A stretch of DNA of 64,000 bases from Burkholderia aenigmatica (lineage in GTDB: Bacteria; Pseudomonadota; Gammaproteobacteria; Burkholderiales; Burkholderiaceae), in NCBI RefSeq assembly GCF_902499175.1, contig NZ_CABVQC010000003.1, positions 169,257-233,256 on the forward strand, in the 5' to 3' direction. The stretch's first letter is position 1; each line of letters starts with the position of its first letter. This document shows, one piece after another, positions 28,322 to 37,208 of this stretch. A program made the translations under genes and the position numbers. Under the pieces are notes generated by a model. That model had not been told where the DNA came from and made no database searches. It was given only the letters and a program-made list of their open reading frames with translations.

Positions 28322-29833
28322 ATGGACGCTTCATTGCGTTCGCGCTGGCGTGCGCTGCATCGCGGTGCCGGTGCGCTGTTCGGTGTGGTGCTGTTCGTCG
28401 TGCTGTTCAGCGGCACCTGGAGTCTCGCGACCGATTCGATGCAGGGCTGGTGGCGGCCGCCGCCGGTCGCCGTCGCACGGCCGTCACTGCCGCTCGATGA
28501 ACTCGTCGCACGCGCGGCGGCGCTCGGCGTGCCGTTGCGCGATGCGCGCATCGTGCTGCCGCAACCGGACGATCCGGCAATCCGTTTCTGCGACGCGCGC
28601 CAGGCGTGCACGCTGGCGCTCGACCCGGCGACGGGCGAGCGGCTTGCCGACGGCGGGCGCGCGGCGTTGCTCGTCACGCTGCACAAGACGCTGTTCGCCG
28701 GCTTTCCCGGGCGGATCTTCGTCAGCCTGTGGGGGATCGTGCTGCTCGTGCTCATTGTCGCGGGGTTGATCGTGCATCACCGGCGCTGGCCCGACGCGGC
28801 GCGTATCCGGCGCGGCAAGGGGGTGCGCGCCGCGCTGTTCGACCTGCACGCGTGGATCGGCCTGTGGGGCTCGCCGTGGCTCGTGCTGTTCGCGTTCACC
28901 GGCGCGTTGTCGGGGCTCGGCGCGCTCGGCACGGTGTCGCTCGCGGGTGTCGCGTATCCGGGGCAGCCGCAGCGCGCATTTGCCGAACTGCTCGGCGGGC
29001 CGCCACCTGCCGCAGCCGGCGGCGCGTGGCAACGCGCGCCCGATCTCGATGCGCTGCTGCGGCGCGATGCGGCACGCATGCCGGATTTCCGGTCCGAAGC
29101 GGTCGTGCTGCATGGCTGGGGCGATGCGCACGCGCGCGTCGAGATTGCCGGCACGACGGCCGGCCTGCCGAGTACGGCGGTGTTCGAGCGTCACCTGTAT
29201 CGCGCGGTGGACGGGCAATGGCTCGCGGATGCCACGTCGCGCGGCCGAGGCTTCTGGCTGCGCACCTTCATCGCGGTGCAGCCGCTGCACTTCGCGCAAT
29301 ACGGCTGGGTGGGTGCGATGGGCGGCGTGCTGCGCGTCGTGCATTTCCTGATGGGACTCGCCGCGTGCGCGCTGTGCGCGACGGGGCTGCATCTGTGGAT
29401 CGAGCGGCGGCGTGCGCAGCACGATCGCTCCGCGAACGTGCTGGCCGCGGTTGCCGTCGGCACCTGCGGCGGGCTCGTGCTCGCGGGTGGCGTGCTGCTG
29501 CTCGCCGGGCGTGCGTTGCCCGATGGCGTGCACGTCGACCATGTGCTCGCAACGTTGTTCTGGGCCGTGTGGGGCGGCGCAGTCGCGCTTGCTGCCTGCG
29601 TGGCCGATCGCGCGGCCTGGCTGCGCAGGCTGATGCGTGCGGCCGGCACCGCGTACGGGCTGGCCGGCGCGGTGCATTGCGCGATCGCGCTGCTCGGCGC
29701 GGGCGAGCCTGTGTACTGGCCGATCGACGTGGCACTCGTCGCATTCGGCGTATTGCTGCTGCGTGCCGCGCGCCGTCCGCGCCGCGATGCGATGCGGCCG
29801 GCGCGTGTGCCGGCCGGTGCCGAACCTTCTTAA
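28322..29833 (+). CDS. PepSY-domain membrane protein (PiuB-type, iron uptake)
   Basis: The protein is 503 residues. The N-terminus 'WRALHRGAGALFGVVLFVVL' is the conserved start of the PepSY-associated TM family, followed by a periplasmic PepSY segment, 'LFDLHAWIGLWGSPWLVLFA' and several more helices toward the C-terminus. The histidines in LHRG, LHKT and LHAW are the usual heme/iron-site candidates. Family members (PiuB, FoxB, FsrB-like) help release iron from imported siderophores, some as reductases. It lies one base after the small membrane gene, so they are co-translated. Confidence 0.86.
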   Translation: MDASLRSRWRALHRGAGALFGVVLFVVLFSGTWSLATDSMQGWWRPPPVAVARPSLPLDELVARAAALGVPLRDARIVLPQPDDPAIRFCDARQACTLALDPATGERLADGGRAALLVTLHKTLFAGFPGRIFVSLWGIVLLVLIVAGLIVHHRRWPDAARIRRGKGVRAALFDLHAWIGLWGSPWLVLFAFTGALSGLGALGTVSLAGVAYPGQPQRAFAELLGGPPPAAAGGAWQRAPDLDALLRRDAARMPDFRSEAVVLHGWGDAHARVEIAGTTAGLPSTAVFERHLYRAVDGQWLADATSRGRGFWLRTFIAVQPLHFAQYGWVGAMGGVLRVVHFLMGLAACALCATGLHLWIERRRAQHDRSANVLAAVAVGTCGGLVLAGGVLLLAGRALPDGVHVDHVLATLFWAVWGGAVALAACVADRAAWLRRLMRAAGTAYGLAGAVHCAIALLGAGEPVYWPIDVALVAFGVLLLRAARRPRRDAMRPARVPAGAEPS

Positions 29834-29855
29834 TTTCATGCAACTGGAGACTTCG

Positions 29856-31100
29856 ATGCGCGATCTGCTCGAACATCGCCGCCTGGTCATCACGATCACG
29901 CTGCTTTACCTGTCACAGGGAATCCCGATCGGCATTGCGATGGACGCGATGCCGACCCTGCTGCGCCACGACGGCGCGCCGCTTCACGCACTGGCGTTCC
30001 TGCCGCTGGTCGGCTTGCCGTGGGTCGTGAAATTCCTGTGGGCGCCCGTCGTCGACAACCGCTGGTCGCCGCGCATCGGCCGGAGGCGCAGCTGGATGCT
30101 GCCGATGCAGATGCTCGTCGTGCTGTGCCTCGGCAGCCTCGCGCAGATCGGCATGACGGTCGCGACGGCCGGGTGGGCGGTCGGCCTGCTGGCCGTCGCG
30201 TCGCTCGCGAGCGCGACGCAGGACATCGCGAACGACGGGATGGCCGCCGAGCACTTCAGCGGCGACACGCTGGCGAAGATCAACGCGATCCAGATCGCGG
30301 GTGTGATGATCGGCTTCTTCGGCGGCGGCGCCGGCACGTTGATGCTGATCGGCCTGTTCGGCCAGCGCGCCGCGTTTCTCGCGCTGGCCGCCGTGCCGCT
30401 CGCGAGCCTCGCGTGCGTGCTGTGGGTGCTGCCGCGCGATGCGGATCGCGCACGCGTGCAGGCCGAACACAACGCGAGCCTCGTGCGCTTCGCAAAGCGG
30501 CCGCGTTCGTGGTCGCTGCTGTCGCTCGCGCTGCTGTCGGCGATGACGGCCGTATCGGGCTTCGGCCTGTCGAAGCTGTTTCTCAACGACGCGGGCTGGA
30601 CACTCGACGCGATCGGGAAACTCGGGATGGCCGGCGGCATCGTGACGGTCGTGCTCGGTTGCGGCGGCGGCGCGTGGCTCGTCAGGCGGCTCGGGTTGTG
30701 GCGTGCGTTTACGGCCGGCGTGAGCTGTGCGGGCGCCGCCGCGCTGCTGTGGTTCGCGCAGGCGAGCGGGTGGCTGCCGGTGTCGCCGTCGTGGGCATGG
30801 CTGTGCACGGTACTCGGGTCGCTGGCGACCGGGATCACGTCGGTATCGATCATGACGGCCGGCATGCGCTTCGCGGGCGGCAGCGACCAGGCCGGCACCG
30901 ACGTGACGGCCGTGCAGAGCACGCGCGATCTCGGCGAGCTGATCGCGTCGTCGACGATCCTGTCGCTCACCGCGAAGGCGGGGTACACGGGCGGGTTTCT
31001 GGCCGGTGCGGCGCTGGCGGTGTGTGCCGCGTTGATCGCGATGCGGCTGCGGCGGCGGGAAGCGGCGCAGCGCGGGGGGGCCGGCGACGTGCTTGCATAG
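29856..31100 (+). CDS. RhtX/FptX-type siderophore permease (MFS)
   Basis: The protein is 414 residues from ATG 29856, with GGAG at 29846-29849; an in-frame ATG at 29838 is less well placed. It has about 12 membrane segments. 'ITITLLYLSQGIPIGIAMDA', 'LPWVVKFLWAPVVDNRW' and 'ASATQDIANDGMAAEHFSGD' are hallmarks of the RhtX/FptX group (AmpG-like MFS), which carry siderophores such as rhizobactin or pyochelin across the inner membrane as single permeases. Placed after the receptor and PepSY genes, it completes the uptake route. Confidence 0.89.
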   Translation: MRDLLEHRRLVITITLLYLSQGIPIGIAMDAMPTLLRHDGAPLHALAFLPLVGLPWVVKFLWAPVVDNRWSPRIGRRRSWMLPMQMLVVLCLGSLAQIGMTVATAGWAVGLLAVASLASATQDIANDGMAAEHFSGDTLAKINAIQIAGVMIGFFGGGAGTLMLIGLFGQRAAFLALAAVPLASLACVLWVLPRDADRARVQAEHNASLVRFAKRPRSWSLLSLALLSAMTAVSGFGLSKLFLNDAGWTLDAIGKLGMAGGIVTVVLGCGGGAWLVRRLGLWRAFTAGVSCAGAAALLWFAQASGWLPVSPSWAWLCTVLGSLATGITSVSIMTAGMRFAGGSDQAGTDVTAVQSTRDLGELIASSTILSLTAKAGYTGGFLAGAALAVCAALIAMRLRRREAAQRGGAGDVLA

Positions 31101-31205
31101 CGGCGCGTGAGCGCTGAATGGCGGGCCGCGGCGTCGCGCATCGACTCGGCTGGCCGCGTCCGCCGACGGGCCGGCAGCGGCCGGGTGCGGGGGTAAACAT
31201 GTTCT

Positions 31206-31233
31206 TTGCGTGGGTTTTCCGGCTTGATATAAG
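31206..31233 (+). promoter_or_regulatory. Weak promoter candidate before araC
   Basis: TTGCGT at 31206-31211 and TATAAG at 31228-31233, 16 bases apart, lie 75 bases before the AraC gene. Matches are 4 and 5 of 6. Confidence 0.3.
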
Positions 31234-31308
31234 GGAGCGTTGCCGCGATCGTGAGAATCGCGCCCCGCTTCCGGGCCGGATGCGGGCAGCCACCGGAGTC
31301 CCGCGCCG

Positions 31309-32382
31309 ATGTTGCAGAACCTCTATTCCCCGTACCTCGATTACGATTCGCTGAGTCGCGATCTGGCCGTGCCGCCCGCGAATCCGTCGGTGCCGGACTT
31401 CCCGTCCACGGTGATCCGACAGATCGGCAACGGGCATCACTATCGCGTCGAATATGCGAACGCGTATGCGGACGGCCAGACCGAATTTCACGCGCAATCG
31501 CCGGCTTTCTGGATGACCTCCGTCGACGTCAGTTTCGCGGGCGTGGTGCGGCGGCGCACGCGCGGACAGAACACGTTGCGCATCCGCATCGGTCGTAGCG
31601 GGGCGGCGTCGTATGCGGTGGGCGGGCGCGAGATCAGCCTCGACGGCCCGTCGATGGTGCTGGTCGCCGAGCCCGATGGCATGCCGGCGGGCGACGTGAC
31701 CGAGCGCGGACATCATCAGGTGACGAGCATTTGCCTGCACCGCAATGCGCTCAGCGCGCTCTATGCCGGCGCGGAAGAGGCGCTACCGGTGCCGTTGCGA
31801 CATTTCGTCGAAGGCACGCTGACGGAATCGTTCGTGCATGCAGGGCCGATTTCAGCGGCGCTGTTCGAGTGCATGCGGGACATCGGCGACTGTTCGCTCG
31901 ACGGCCGCAGCCGGTCGATCTATCTGCACGGGCGCAGCCTCGAGATCGTGGCGCGCGCAATCGATTCGGTATCCGATGCCTCGCGCCACGCCGACGACGA
32001 AGCCGGCCACGGCGAAGTGAGCCGCATGACGCGGCGTGCGGTGTCGAAAGCACAGATGGTATTGCAGGAGCATTTTGCGGCACCGCCTTCGCTCGATGTG
32101 CTGTCGCGGCAGGTCGGATTGAGCCGCAGCAGCCTGTGCGCGGGATTTCGCACGCTGCTCGGCAAGAGCGTGCACGAATACGCGCACGAGCTGCGCATGC
32201 AGCAGGCGCTGCGACTCCTGCGCGAGCCGGGCGTGCCGGTCACCGACGTCGCGTATGCAGTGGGCTACAACCATCCGAGCAGCTTCTCCGTCGCCATCCA
32301 GAAACGCTTCGGCATGTCGCCGCGCGAGTTGCGTGCGCGCGGCGGGGCGGTGATGGCCGACCGCGTGTCGACCATCGATTGA
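31309..32382 (+). CDS. AraC-family regulator with N-terminal AraC-binding-like domain
   Basis: The protein is 357 residues. The N-terminal 220 residues form a ligand/cupin-like domain with 'RIRIGRSGAASYAVGGREIS' and 'ICLHRNALSALYAGAEEALP'. Residues from about 245 carry the double helix-turn-helix ('SLDVLSRQVGLSRSSLCAGF', 'VTDVAYAVGYNHPSSFSVAI'). It lies between the iron module and the peptide-degradation module, convergent with the alpha/beta hydrolase. Which module it controls is not shown by the sequence; the neighbouring hydrolase block is my guess. Confidence 0.87.
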   Translation: MLQNLYSPYLDYDSLSRDLAVPPANPSVPDFPSTVIRQIGNGHHYRVEYANAYADGQTEFHAQSPAFWMTSVDVSFAGVVRRRTRGQNTLRIRIGRSGAASYAVGGREISLDGPSMVLVAEPDGMPAGDVTERGHHQVTSICLHRNALSALYAGAEEALPVPLRHFVEGTLTESFVHAGPISAALFECMRDIGDCSLDGRSRSIYLHGRSLEIVARAIDSVSDASRHADDEAGHGEVSRMTRRAVSKAQMVLQEHFAAPPSLDVLSRQVGLSRSSLCAGFRTLLGKSVHEYAHELRMQQALRLLREPGVPVTDVAYAVGYNHPSSFSVAIQKRFGMSPRELRARGGAVMADRVSTID

Positions 32383-32399
32383 GCGGCGGTGCGCGTGCG

Positions 32400-33578
32400 T
32401 CAGGCGACGTACGCGCGCATGCGCAGCATGCGGCCGACCACCTGCACCACGAAGTCCGGCGATTCGTACGGGAAATTGTGCCCGTCGCCCGCCGGCGCGT
32501 GGATCAGCTCGCTTCGCGACGACGTCGACACATAGCGGGCGCGCGACGCGGTCATCAGCGCGAGATAGCGCTCGAAGCCGGCTTCGTCCACGCCCATGCG
32601 GCGATATAGCTTGTGTTGCTCGGTGGCCTGCTCGGGCCGCATCTCCGACGCGTCGCGCGGGGTGACGACGAATACCGGCAGGTCGCCGAGTTCGCCGTCG
32701 TGAACCAGCGTGTCGAAGCCGGCGAGCGGGCTGCGCGCGACACCCAGTTCGGCGAGGCTGGACGCGGCGCTGAAGCCGGCACGCGCATGCATCTCGATGC
32801 GCGTGGCGCCCAGCGCCAGCGCCTCGGCGAGCCGGCTCTCGACGAGCTCGAGCAATCGCTTGACGGCGGGCTGACGGCGGCCCAGCACGTCGACGAGATC
32901 GATATGGATACCGAACAGATGCAGCAGGCCGCTCAGGTTGCCGGCCACCGTCATGGCGGTGGGGCGCAGGCACGGCGGTGCGTAGTTGAAGAAGTCGGGA
33001 TGGGTTGCGTCGAGCAGCACGAGGCCGCAGGCGAGATGCGGATGGCGGCGCACGAGGTTGGCGACGAGCAGGCCGCCGAACGAATGCCCGACGAACACGA
33101 ACGGCCCGCGTTCGCCAGCGCGGTGCAACGCTTCGGCCACTTCCTCCGCTTCGCGCGCGGTCGAGCGCGGATACGGGCCGGCGTCGCTCCAGCCGCTGCC
33201 GGGCCGGTCGATCAGGATCGAGCGCGTCGTGTCGCGCAATGCCAGATGCAGGTGATGCAGGACGAGGCCGCCCATGTGCGCGCCCGACATCCAGACGACC
33301 GGCGGCAGGTCGTTCGCGCGGCCTTCCGCGAGGACGTGGATGCGATGGCCGCCGACGTCCACGAGCTGGCCCGGCGGCGGGCAGGTCTTGCGCAAGCGGG
33401 CCAGGTACGCGAGGTGATGGAGCGCGCCGGCCGCGAGCGCGATGCCGGTGGCGAGCAGGATGCCGCCCGGCACGGGCAGGCCGGTGCAGGCGAGCCCGGC
33501 GCCCGCGACGCCGATCGCGAACGCGATGGGCAGGCCCGCCCAGTCGCGGCTCAGGAAGGCCGGAAGCCATTTGAACAT
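32400..33578 (-). CDS. Alpha/beta hydrolase, membrane-anchored
   Basis: The protein is 392 residues from 33578, supported by GGGGAATTCC before the start. Residues 12-60 hold two hydrophobic segments ('AIGVAGAGLACTGLPVPGG', 'ILLATGIALAAGALHHLAYL'), so the enzyme is probably anchored in the inner membrane. The hydrolase domain shows the oxyanion region 'VVWMSGAHMGG', the nucleophile elbow GHSFGG with Ser166, and a C-terminal histidine in 'PAGDGHNFPYESP'. The substrate is unknown. It is divergent from the serine hydrolase at 33929, sharing a 350-base gap, and may take part in the same pathway. Confidence 0.86.
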   Translation of the reverse strand: MFKWLPAFLSRDWAGLPIAFAIGVAGAGLACTGLPVPGGILLATGIALAAGALHHLAYLARLRKTCPPPGQLVDVGGHRIHVLAEGRANDLPPVVWMSGAHMGGLVLHHLHLALRDTTRSILIDRPGSGWSDAGPYPRSTAREAEEVAEALHRAGERGPFVFVGHSFGGLLVANLVRRHPHLACGLVLLDATHPDFFNYAPPCLRPTAMTVAGNLSGLLHLFGIHIDLVDVLGRRQPAVKRLLELVESRLAEALALGATRIEMHARAGFSAASSLAELGVARSPLAGFDTLVHDGELGDLPVFVVTPRDASEMRPEQATEQHKLYRRMGVDEAGFERYLALMTASRARYVSTSSRSELIHAPAGDGHNFPYESPDFVVQVVGRMLRMRAYVA

Positions 33579-33928
33579 TGGAATTCCCCGATTCCGCCAG
33601 TACATGAAGAAACGGCGACGCGTCATGGCGAGCCGTCCGATGGACTTCACACCATACCCGACGCATTGGCGGCGCGCTTTCGCCGTCCGCCGGGGAATTG
33701 TCGCGTGCCTCCGCGCTTTCGCGCATCTCGGTGCCGCGTGCATGCGACGCGGGCGACCGGTGGTGGCGGCGCGCGTCGGGCACGCGAGCGACAGTCGCAC
33801 GCAAAAGCATTCCGGCCGCTGGCAAAAGGATGCAGGGTGGAACGCCGTTACATTGGCGACATGCGTGCCGGCCGCGCTTGCTGTCGCGGCGCCCGGCGAC
33901 GCCCATCCTCTTACCATGGAATCCGGCT
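33579..33928. other. Divergent intergenic region
   Basis: Between the leftward alpha/beta hydrolase and the rightward serine hydrolase lie 350 bases without a convincing gene. Promoters for both directions must be here, but no clear hexamer pair or operator palindrome stands out. Confidence 0.4.
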
Positions 33929-35374
33929 ATGCAAATCCTGAGGCACCAGCTAGACGACCTGCTTGCGAACGCCGTGGCCGGCCCGGCCACGGCCGGCTAT
34001 GTCGCCGGCGTCTGGCACCGCGGCGAACAGATCGAACTGGCGCGCGGCATCGCGAACCTGAACACGGGCGCGGAGATGACCGTCGATACGCGCTTGCAGA
34101 TCGGTTCGGTAACCAAAGTGATGACGGCGCACCTGCTGATGCGTTACGTCGAGGCGGGGCGTATCGGCCTCGACGATCCGGTCGTCGCGCATCTGCCGTC
34201 GTTTACGCTGGCCGATCCGGCCCACGCGCAACGCCTGAGCGTGCGCCATTTGCTCAATCACACGAACGGCATCGATGCCGACAGCTTCAGCCCGATGACC
34301 GAAGCCGGCACGGGCGCGACCCGCGATTTCGTCGAGCGGCTGGCCGGTTTCGGGACGCTGTTCGAACCGGGTGAGACGATCCACTATTCGAACGCCGGCT
34401 TCGTGGTTGCCGCGCGGCTGATCGAAGTGCTGTCCGGCAAGCCGTACAACCAGGTGCTCGAAGAAACGCTGTTTCGTCCGTGCGGAATGATCGAGTCGTG
34501 CACGTCGGCCGAGCAGGCGATCCTGCATCGTCATGCGGTGGGCGTGTTCGCGAACGCGGCGAGCGGCGAGCTGCAGGCCACGCGTGCGTATCTGTTGCCG
34601 CCGTCGCTGGCGGGCGCCGGGTCGACCCCGATTTCGACGGTGCGCGACATGCTCGCGTACGGGCGCATGCATCTGGCCGGCGGCTCGATCGACGGCGCGC
34701 GGATCCTCGCGCCGGAGACGGTCGCGGCCATGCAGGCCGTGACCTTCGATGCGGGGCGCCCGTGCGTGCCGCCGATCTGCGTCGGCTGGTGGAAGGTGCC
34801 GGTGAGCGGCGTGACCGTGTACTGGCATGGCGGTACGACGTATGGCACGACGTCGAGCTTCGCGGTCTGCCCCGAACTCGATCTCGTGGTATTTACCGCC
34901 GGCACGGGCCCGGGCGCCAACGCGTTGCACGACCAGGTGCTGCTCGCGACGCTCGCGCACCTCGGGCACGAGGCCGTCATGCCGTTCGAGCGCGGGGCGT
35001 CGAGCCGGCCGCTGTCCCGTTATGCCGGTGGCTATCGGCACTATCCGATGCGCCTCGCATCGGTGGCGGGCAACGAGCGGCTGTCGGTCGAAGCGTACTG
35101 GACCGAGATGGACGCCGATAGCCGGCGGGCCATGTTGTGGCCGAGCGGCGGCGTGGAAACGGGCGACGGCGAAACCCGCTATGCATTCGACGGCGGCTCG
35201 ACCTACGTCCTCGAACTGGCGCCGCTGGCCGAAGATCTGTTCGCGCCGCCAGGCACCTCCGATGCGCAGCTGTGCGGCATCAATGGGCGGCTGTCGCTCG
35301 TGTCCTTCCGCGGCGATGGCGACCGGCCTCACGGCGTGCATACACGCCTGCGCTATCTGCGCCGAGAGGGCTGA
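33929..35374 (+). CDS. Serine hydrolase, beta-lactamase/PBP class C family (MlrB-like)
   Basis: The protein is 481 residues. All three catalytic motifs of the penicillin-binding serine hydrolase fold are present: Ser60-Val-Thr-Lys63, Tyr153-Ser154-Asn155 and His300-Gly-Gly302. A C-terminal extension of about 130 residues follows the catalytic domain, as in D-aminopeptidase/esterase-type members. No signal peptide is seen, so it is probably cytoplasmic. Family members are D-aminopeptidases, esterases or peptidases; MlrB of the microcystin pathway belongs to this family. Followed by M81, MFS and TonB-receptor genes on the same strand, a peptidase role in one pathway is likely. Confidence 0.87.
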   Translation: MQILRHQLDDLLANAVAGPATAGYVAGVWHRGEQIELARGIANLNTGAEMTVDTRLQIGSVTKVMTAHLLMRYVEAGRIGLDDPVVAHLPSFTLADPAHAQRLSVRHLLNHTNGIDADSFSPMTEAGTGATRDFVERLAGFGTLFEPGETIHYSNAGFVVAARLIEVLSGKPYNQVLEETLFRPCGMIESCTSAEQAILHRHAVGVFANAASGELQATRAYLLPPSLAGAGSTPISTVRDMLAYGRMHLAGGSIDGARILAPETVAAMQAVTFDAGRPCVPPICVGWWKVPVSGVTVYWHGGTTYGTTSSFAVCPELDLVVFTAGTGPGANALHDQVLLATLAHLGHEAVMPFERGASSRPLSRYAGGYRHYPMRLASVAGNERLSVEAYWTEMDADSRRAMLWPSGGVETGDGETRYAFDGGSTYVLELAPLAEDLFAPPGTSDAQLCGINGRLSLVSFRGDGDRPHGVHTRLRYLRREG

Positions 35375-35433
35375 CGCACCCTCGGGCGGACACCGTTCCA
35401 CTGCGACGCGTGCACGCCACCTGATCCAGTGAA

Positions 35434-35448
35434 ACGAAATTGTTTCGT
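35434..35448. promoter_or_regulatory. Operator-like palindrome before M81 gene
   Basis: ACGAAA (35434-35439), TTG, TTTCGT (35443-35448) form a perfect inverted repeat in an AT-rich patch 113 bases before the M81 peptidase gene. It looks like a regulator-binding site; the regulator is unknown. Confidence 0.45.
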
Positions 35449-35560
35449 CATGCAAATTGTATCGACGGTTAGCCGGCAGGTGCCGGCGCGACCGCGAAAT
35501 CCGCGTGCCCGTCCGGGCGCGTGTTGTCGACCGATATTTCAAACCCGAGCAGGAGTGACC

Positions 35561-37036
35561 ATGCGTATCTTCGTTGCGGCGCTTGCGCACGAGACCAATA
35601 GCTTTTCCCCGATTCCTACCAGCCTGCACTCGTTCGAGGAACGCACGCTGTACCGTCCGGCCGGCGGTGTGCCCGACGGGCAGGCGGACGAACTCGTCGG
35701 CTACGGCACGTTCGTGCGCGAGGCGCGCGCACGCGGCCACGAGGTGAGCGCATCGATCTTCGCGTTCGCCGAACCGGGCGCGCCCTGTTCGAAGCAGGAC
35801 TATGAAACGCTGCGCGACGAGATCCTGGACGGGCTGCGCGCCGCGCAGCCGGTCGACATCGTGCTGTATCTGTTGCACGGCGCGCAGATGGCGCAGGGGT
35901 ACGACGATTGCGAGGGCGATCTGCTGGCGAAGACGCGCGCGCTCGTCGGCCCCGACGTCGTGATCGGTGTCGAGCTGGACCTGCATGCCAACGTCACGCG
36001 TGCGATGCTCGATCATGGCGACATCCTGCTGGCGTGCAAGCACTATCCGCACATCGACTTCGACGAACGGGCGGTCGACCTGATCGATCTTGCCGAACGC
36101 ACCGCGCGCGGCGAGATCCGGCCGACGATGCACTTCGAACGCGTACCGATGCTCGGCATGTTCTTCACGACCGAACCGCGCATGGCGCAACTCAACCAGG
36201 ACGCGATGGATCGGGAGGGGCGCGACGGGATCCTGTCGGTGTCGCTGATCCACGGATTCCCGTGGTCCGACTTTCCCGATACCGGCGCCGGGGTGCTGGT
36301 GGTGAGCGACGGCAATCCCGGTGCGGCCCGCACGCATGCGCGCGAACTGGCGCGCGGCTTCGTGGCCGTGCGCGACGAGACGCATGCGCTGCGCCTGCCG
36401 ATCGCACGCATTCTCGACGAGATCGAAGCGACGCCGCCCGACGCGTCGGGCCTACCGTTCGTGATTGCCGACACGGCCGACAACCCGGGCGGCGGCGCCG
36501 GCTCCGATTCCACCTTCATCCTTGAGGCGGTCCTCGAGCGCGGGCTGCGCGAGGTGGCGATCGGCATGATGTGGGATCCCGTCGCGGCGGTGTTCGCGCG
36601 CGATGCCGGCGTGGGCGCGACGATCGAGCTGCGCCTCGGCGGCAAGAGCGGCCCGCGCGCGGGCCGCCCGCTCGACGTGGTCGCGCGGGTCGTGGCGGTC
36701 GAAGAGGGGCTGGCGCAGCACGACGAGACGTTCAAGTTTCCGGGGCCCGGCCTGGGCCTGTCCGCGGTGCTGGACGTCGACGGCGTACTCGTGGTGGTCA
36801 ACTCCGTCCGGCAGCAGACCTACAGCCCGAGCTGCTTTTTCGATCTCGGCGTCGACCTCCGGCGTTGCCGGGCCGTCGTGGTGAAGTCGACGCAGCATTT
36901 CCAGGCGCTGTTCGGCCCGCTGGCGCGCGCCATCTACTACTGCGACACGCCGGGTTCGCTGAGTCTCGATTTCAGGGTCGACGATTACGCACGCCTGACG
37001 CGCCCGATGTGGCCGTTCGACGAAATCGCGGTCTGA
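35561..37036 (+). CDS. M81 family metallopeptidase (MlrC-like)
   Basis: The protein is 491 residues, the normal family length, starting at 35561 after AGGAG at 35551-35555. It begins with the family signature 'RIFVAALAHETNSFSP'. The MlrC N-terminal domain continues with 'YLLHGAQMAQGYDDCEGDLL' and 'VELDLHANVT', and the C-terminal MlrC domain has 'IADTADNPGGGAGSDSTF'. Members are zinc-dependent peptidases; MlrC cleaves linear microcystin fragments in sphingomonads. It is cytoplasmic. It lies after the serine hydrolase and before an MFS transporter. The true substrate is unknown. Confidence 0.92.
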   Translation: MRIFVAALAHETNSFSPIPTSLHSFEERTLYRPAGGVPDGQADELVGYGTFVREARARGHEVSASIFAFAEPGAPCSKQDYETLRDEILDGLRAAQPVDIVLYLLHGAQMAQGYDDCEGDLLAKTRALVGPDVVIGVELDLHANVTRAMLDHGDILLACKHYPHIDFDERAVDLIDLAERTARGEIRPTMHFERVPMLGMFFTTEPRMAQLNQDAMDREGRDGILSVSLIHGFPWSDFPDTGAGVLVVSDGNPGAARTHARELARGFVAVRDETHALRLPIARILDEIEATPPDASGLPFVIADTADNPGGGAGSDSTFILEAVLERGLREVAIGMMWDPVAAVFARDAGVGATIELRLGGKSGPRAGRPLDVVARVVAVEEGLAQHDETFKFPGPGLGLSAVLDVDGVLVVVNSVRQQTYSPSCFFDLGVDLRRCRAVVVKSTQHFQALFGPLARAIYYCDTPGSLSLDFRVDDYARLTRPMWPFDEIAV

Positions 37037-37208
37037 TCCGGCCCGTTCCATCGGGCAGTCGCGCGGACGCCGGCTGAACGATGCCGGCCGTCCGCGAAAG
37101 TTTCGCCGCCGTCGAGCGGCTATCGTCTGCAGGCTGGCTTTTGCGGCCGGCCGCCAATGAGCCCGGCGTCGGCCGGGCAGGCAGCATCGTCAGCGCAGGA
37201 GGCGCAGC

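Noticed and set aside
32400..33578. Alpha/beta hydrolase as a substitute for MlrA in the mlr-like cluster
   Set aside because: It has a Ser-His hydrolase site and no resemblance to the membrane glutamate protease MlrA, so equivalence cannot be claimed; I keep it only as a possible pathway member.
33950..36385. An 811-codon open frame on the - strand
   Set aside because: It lies opposite the serine hydrolase and M81 genes, has shadow composition (rich in Arg, His, Ala) and no domain. High GC makes such antisense frames common.
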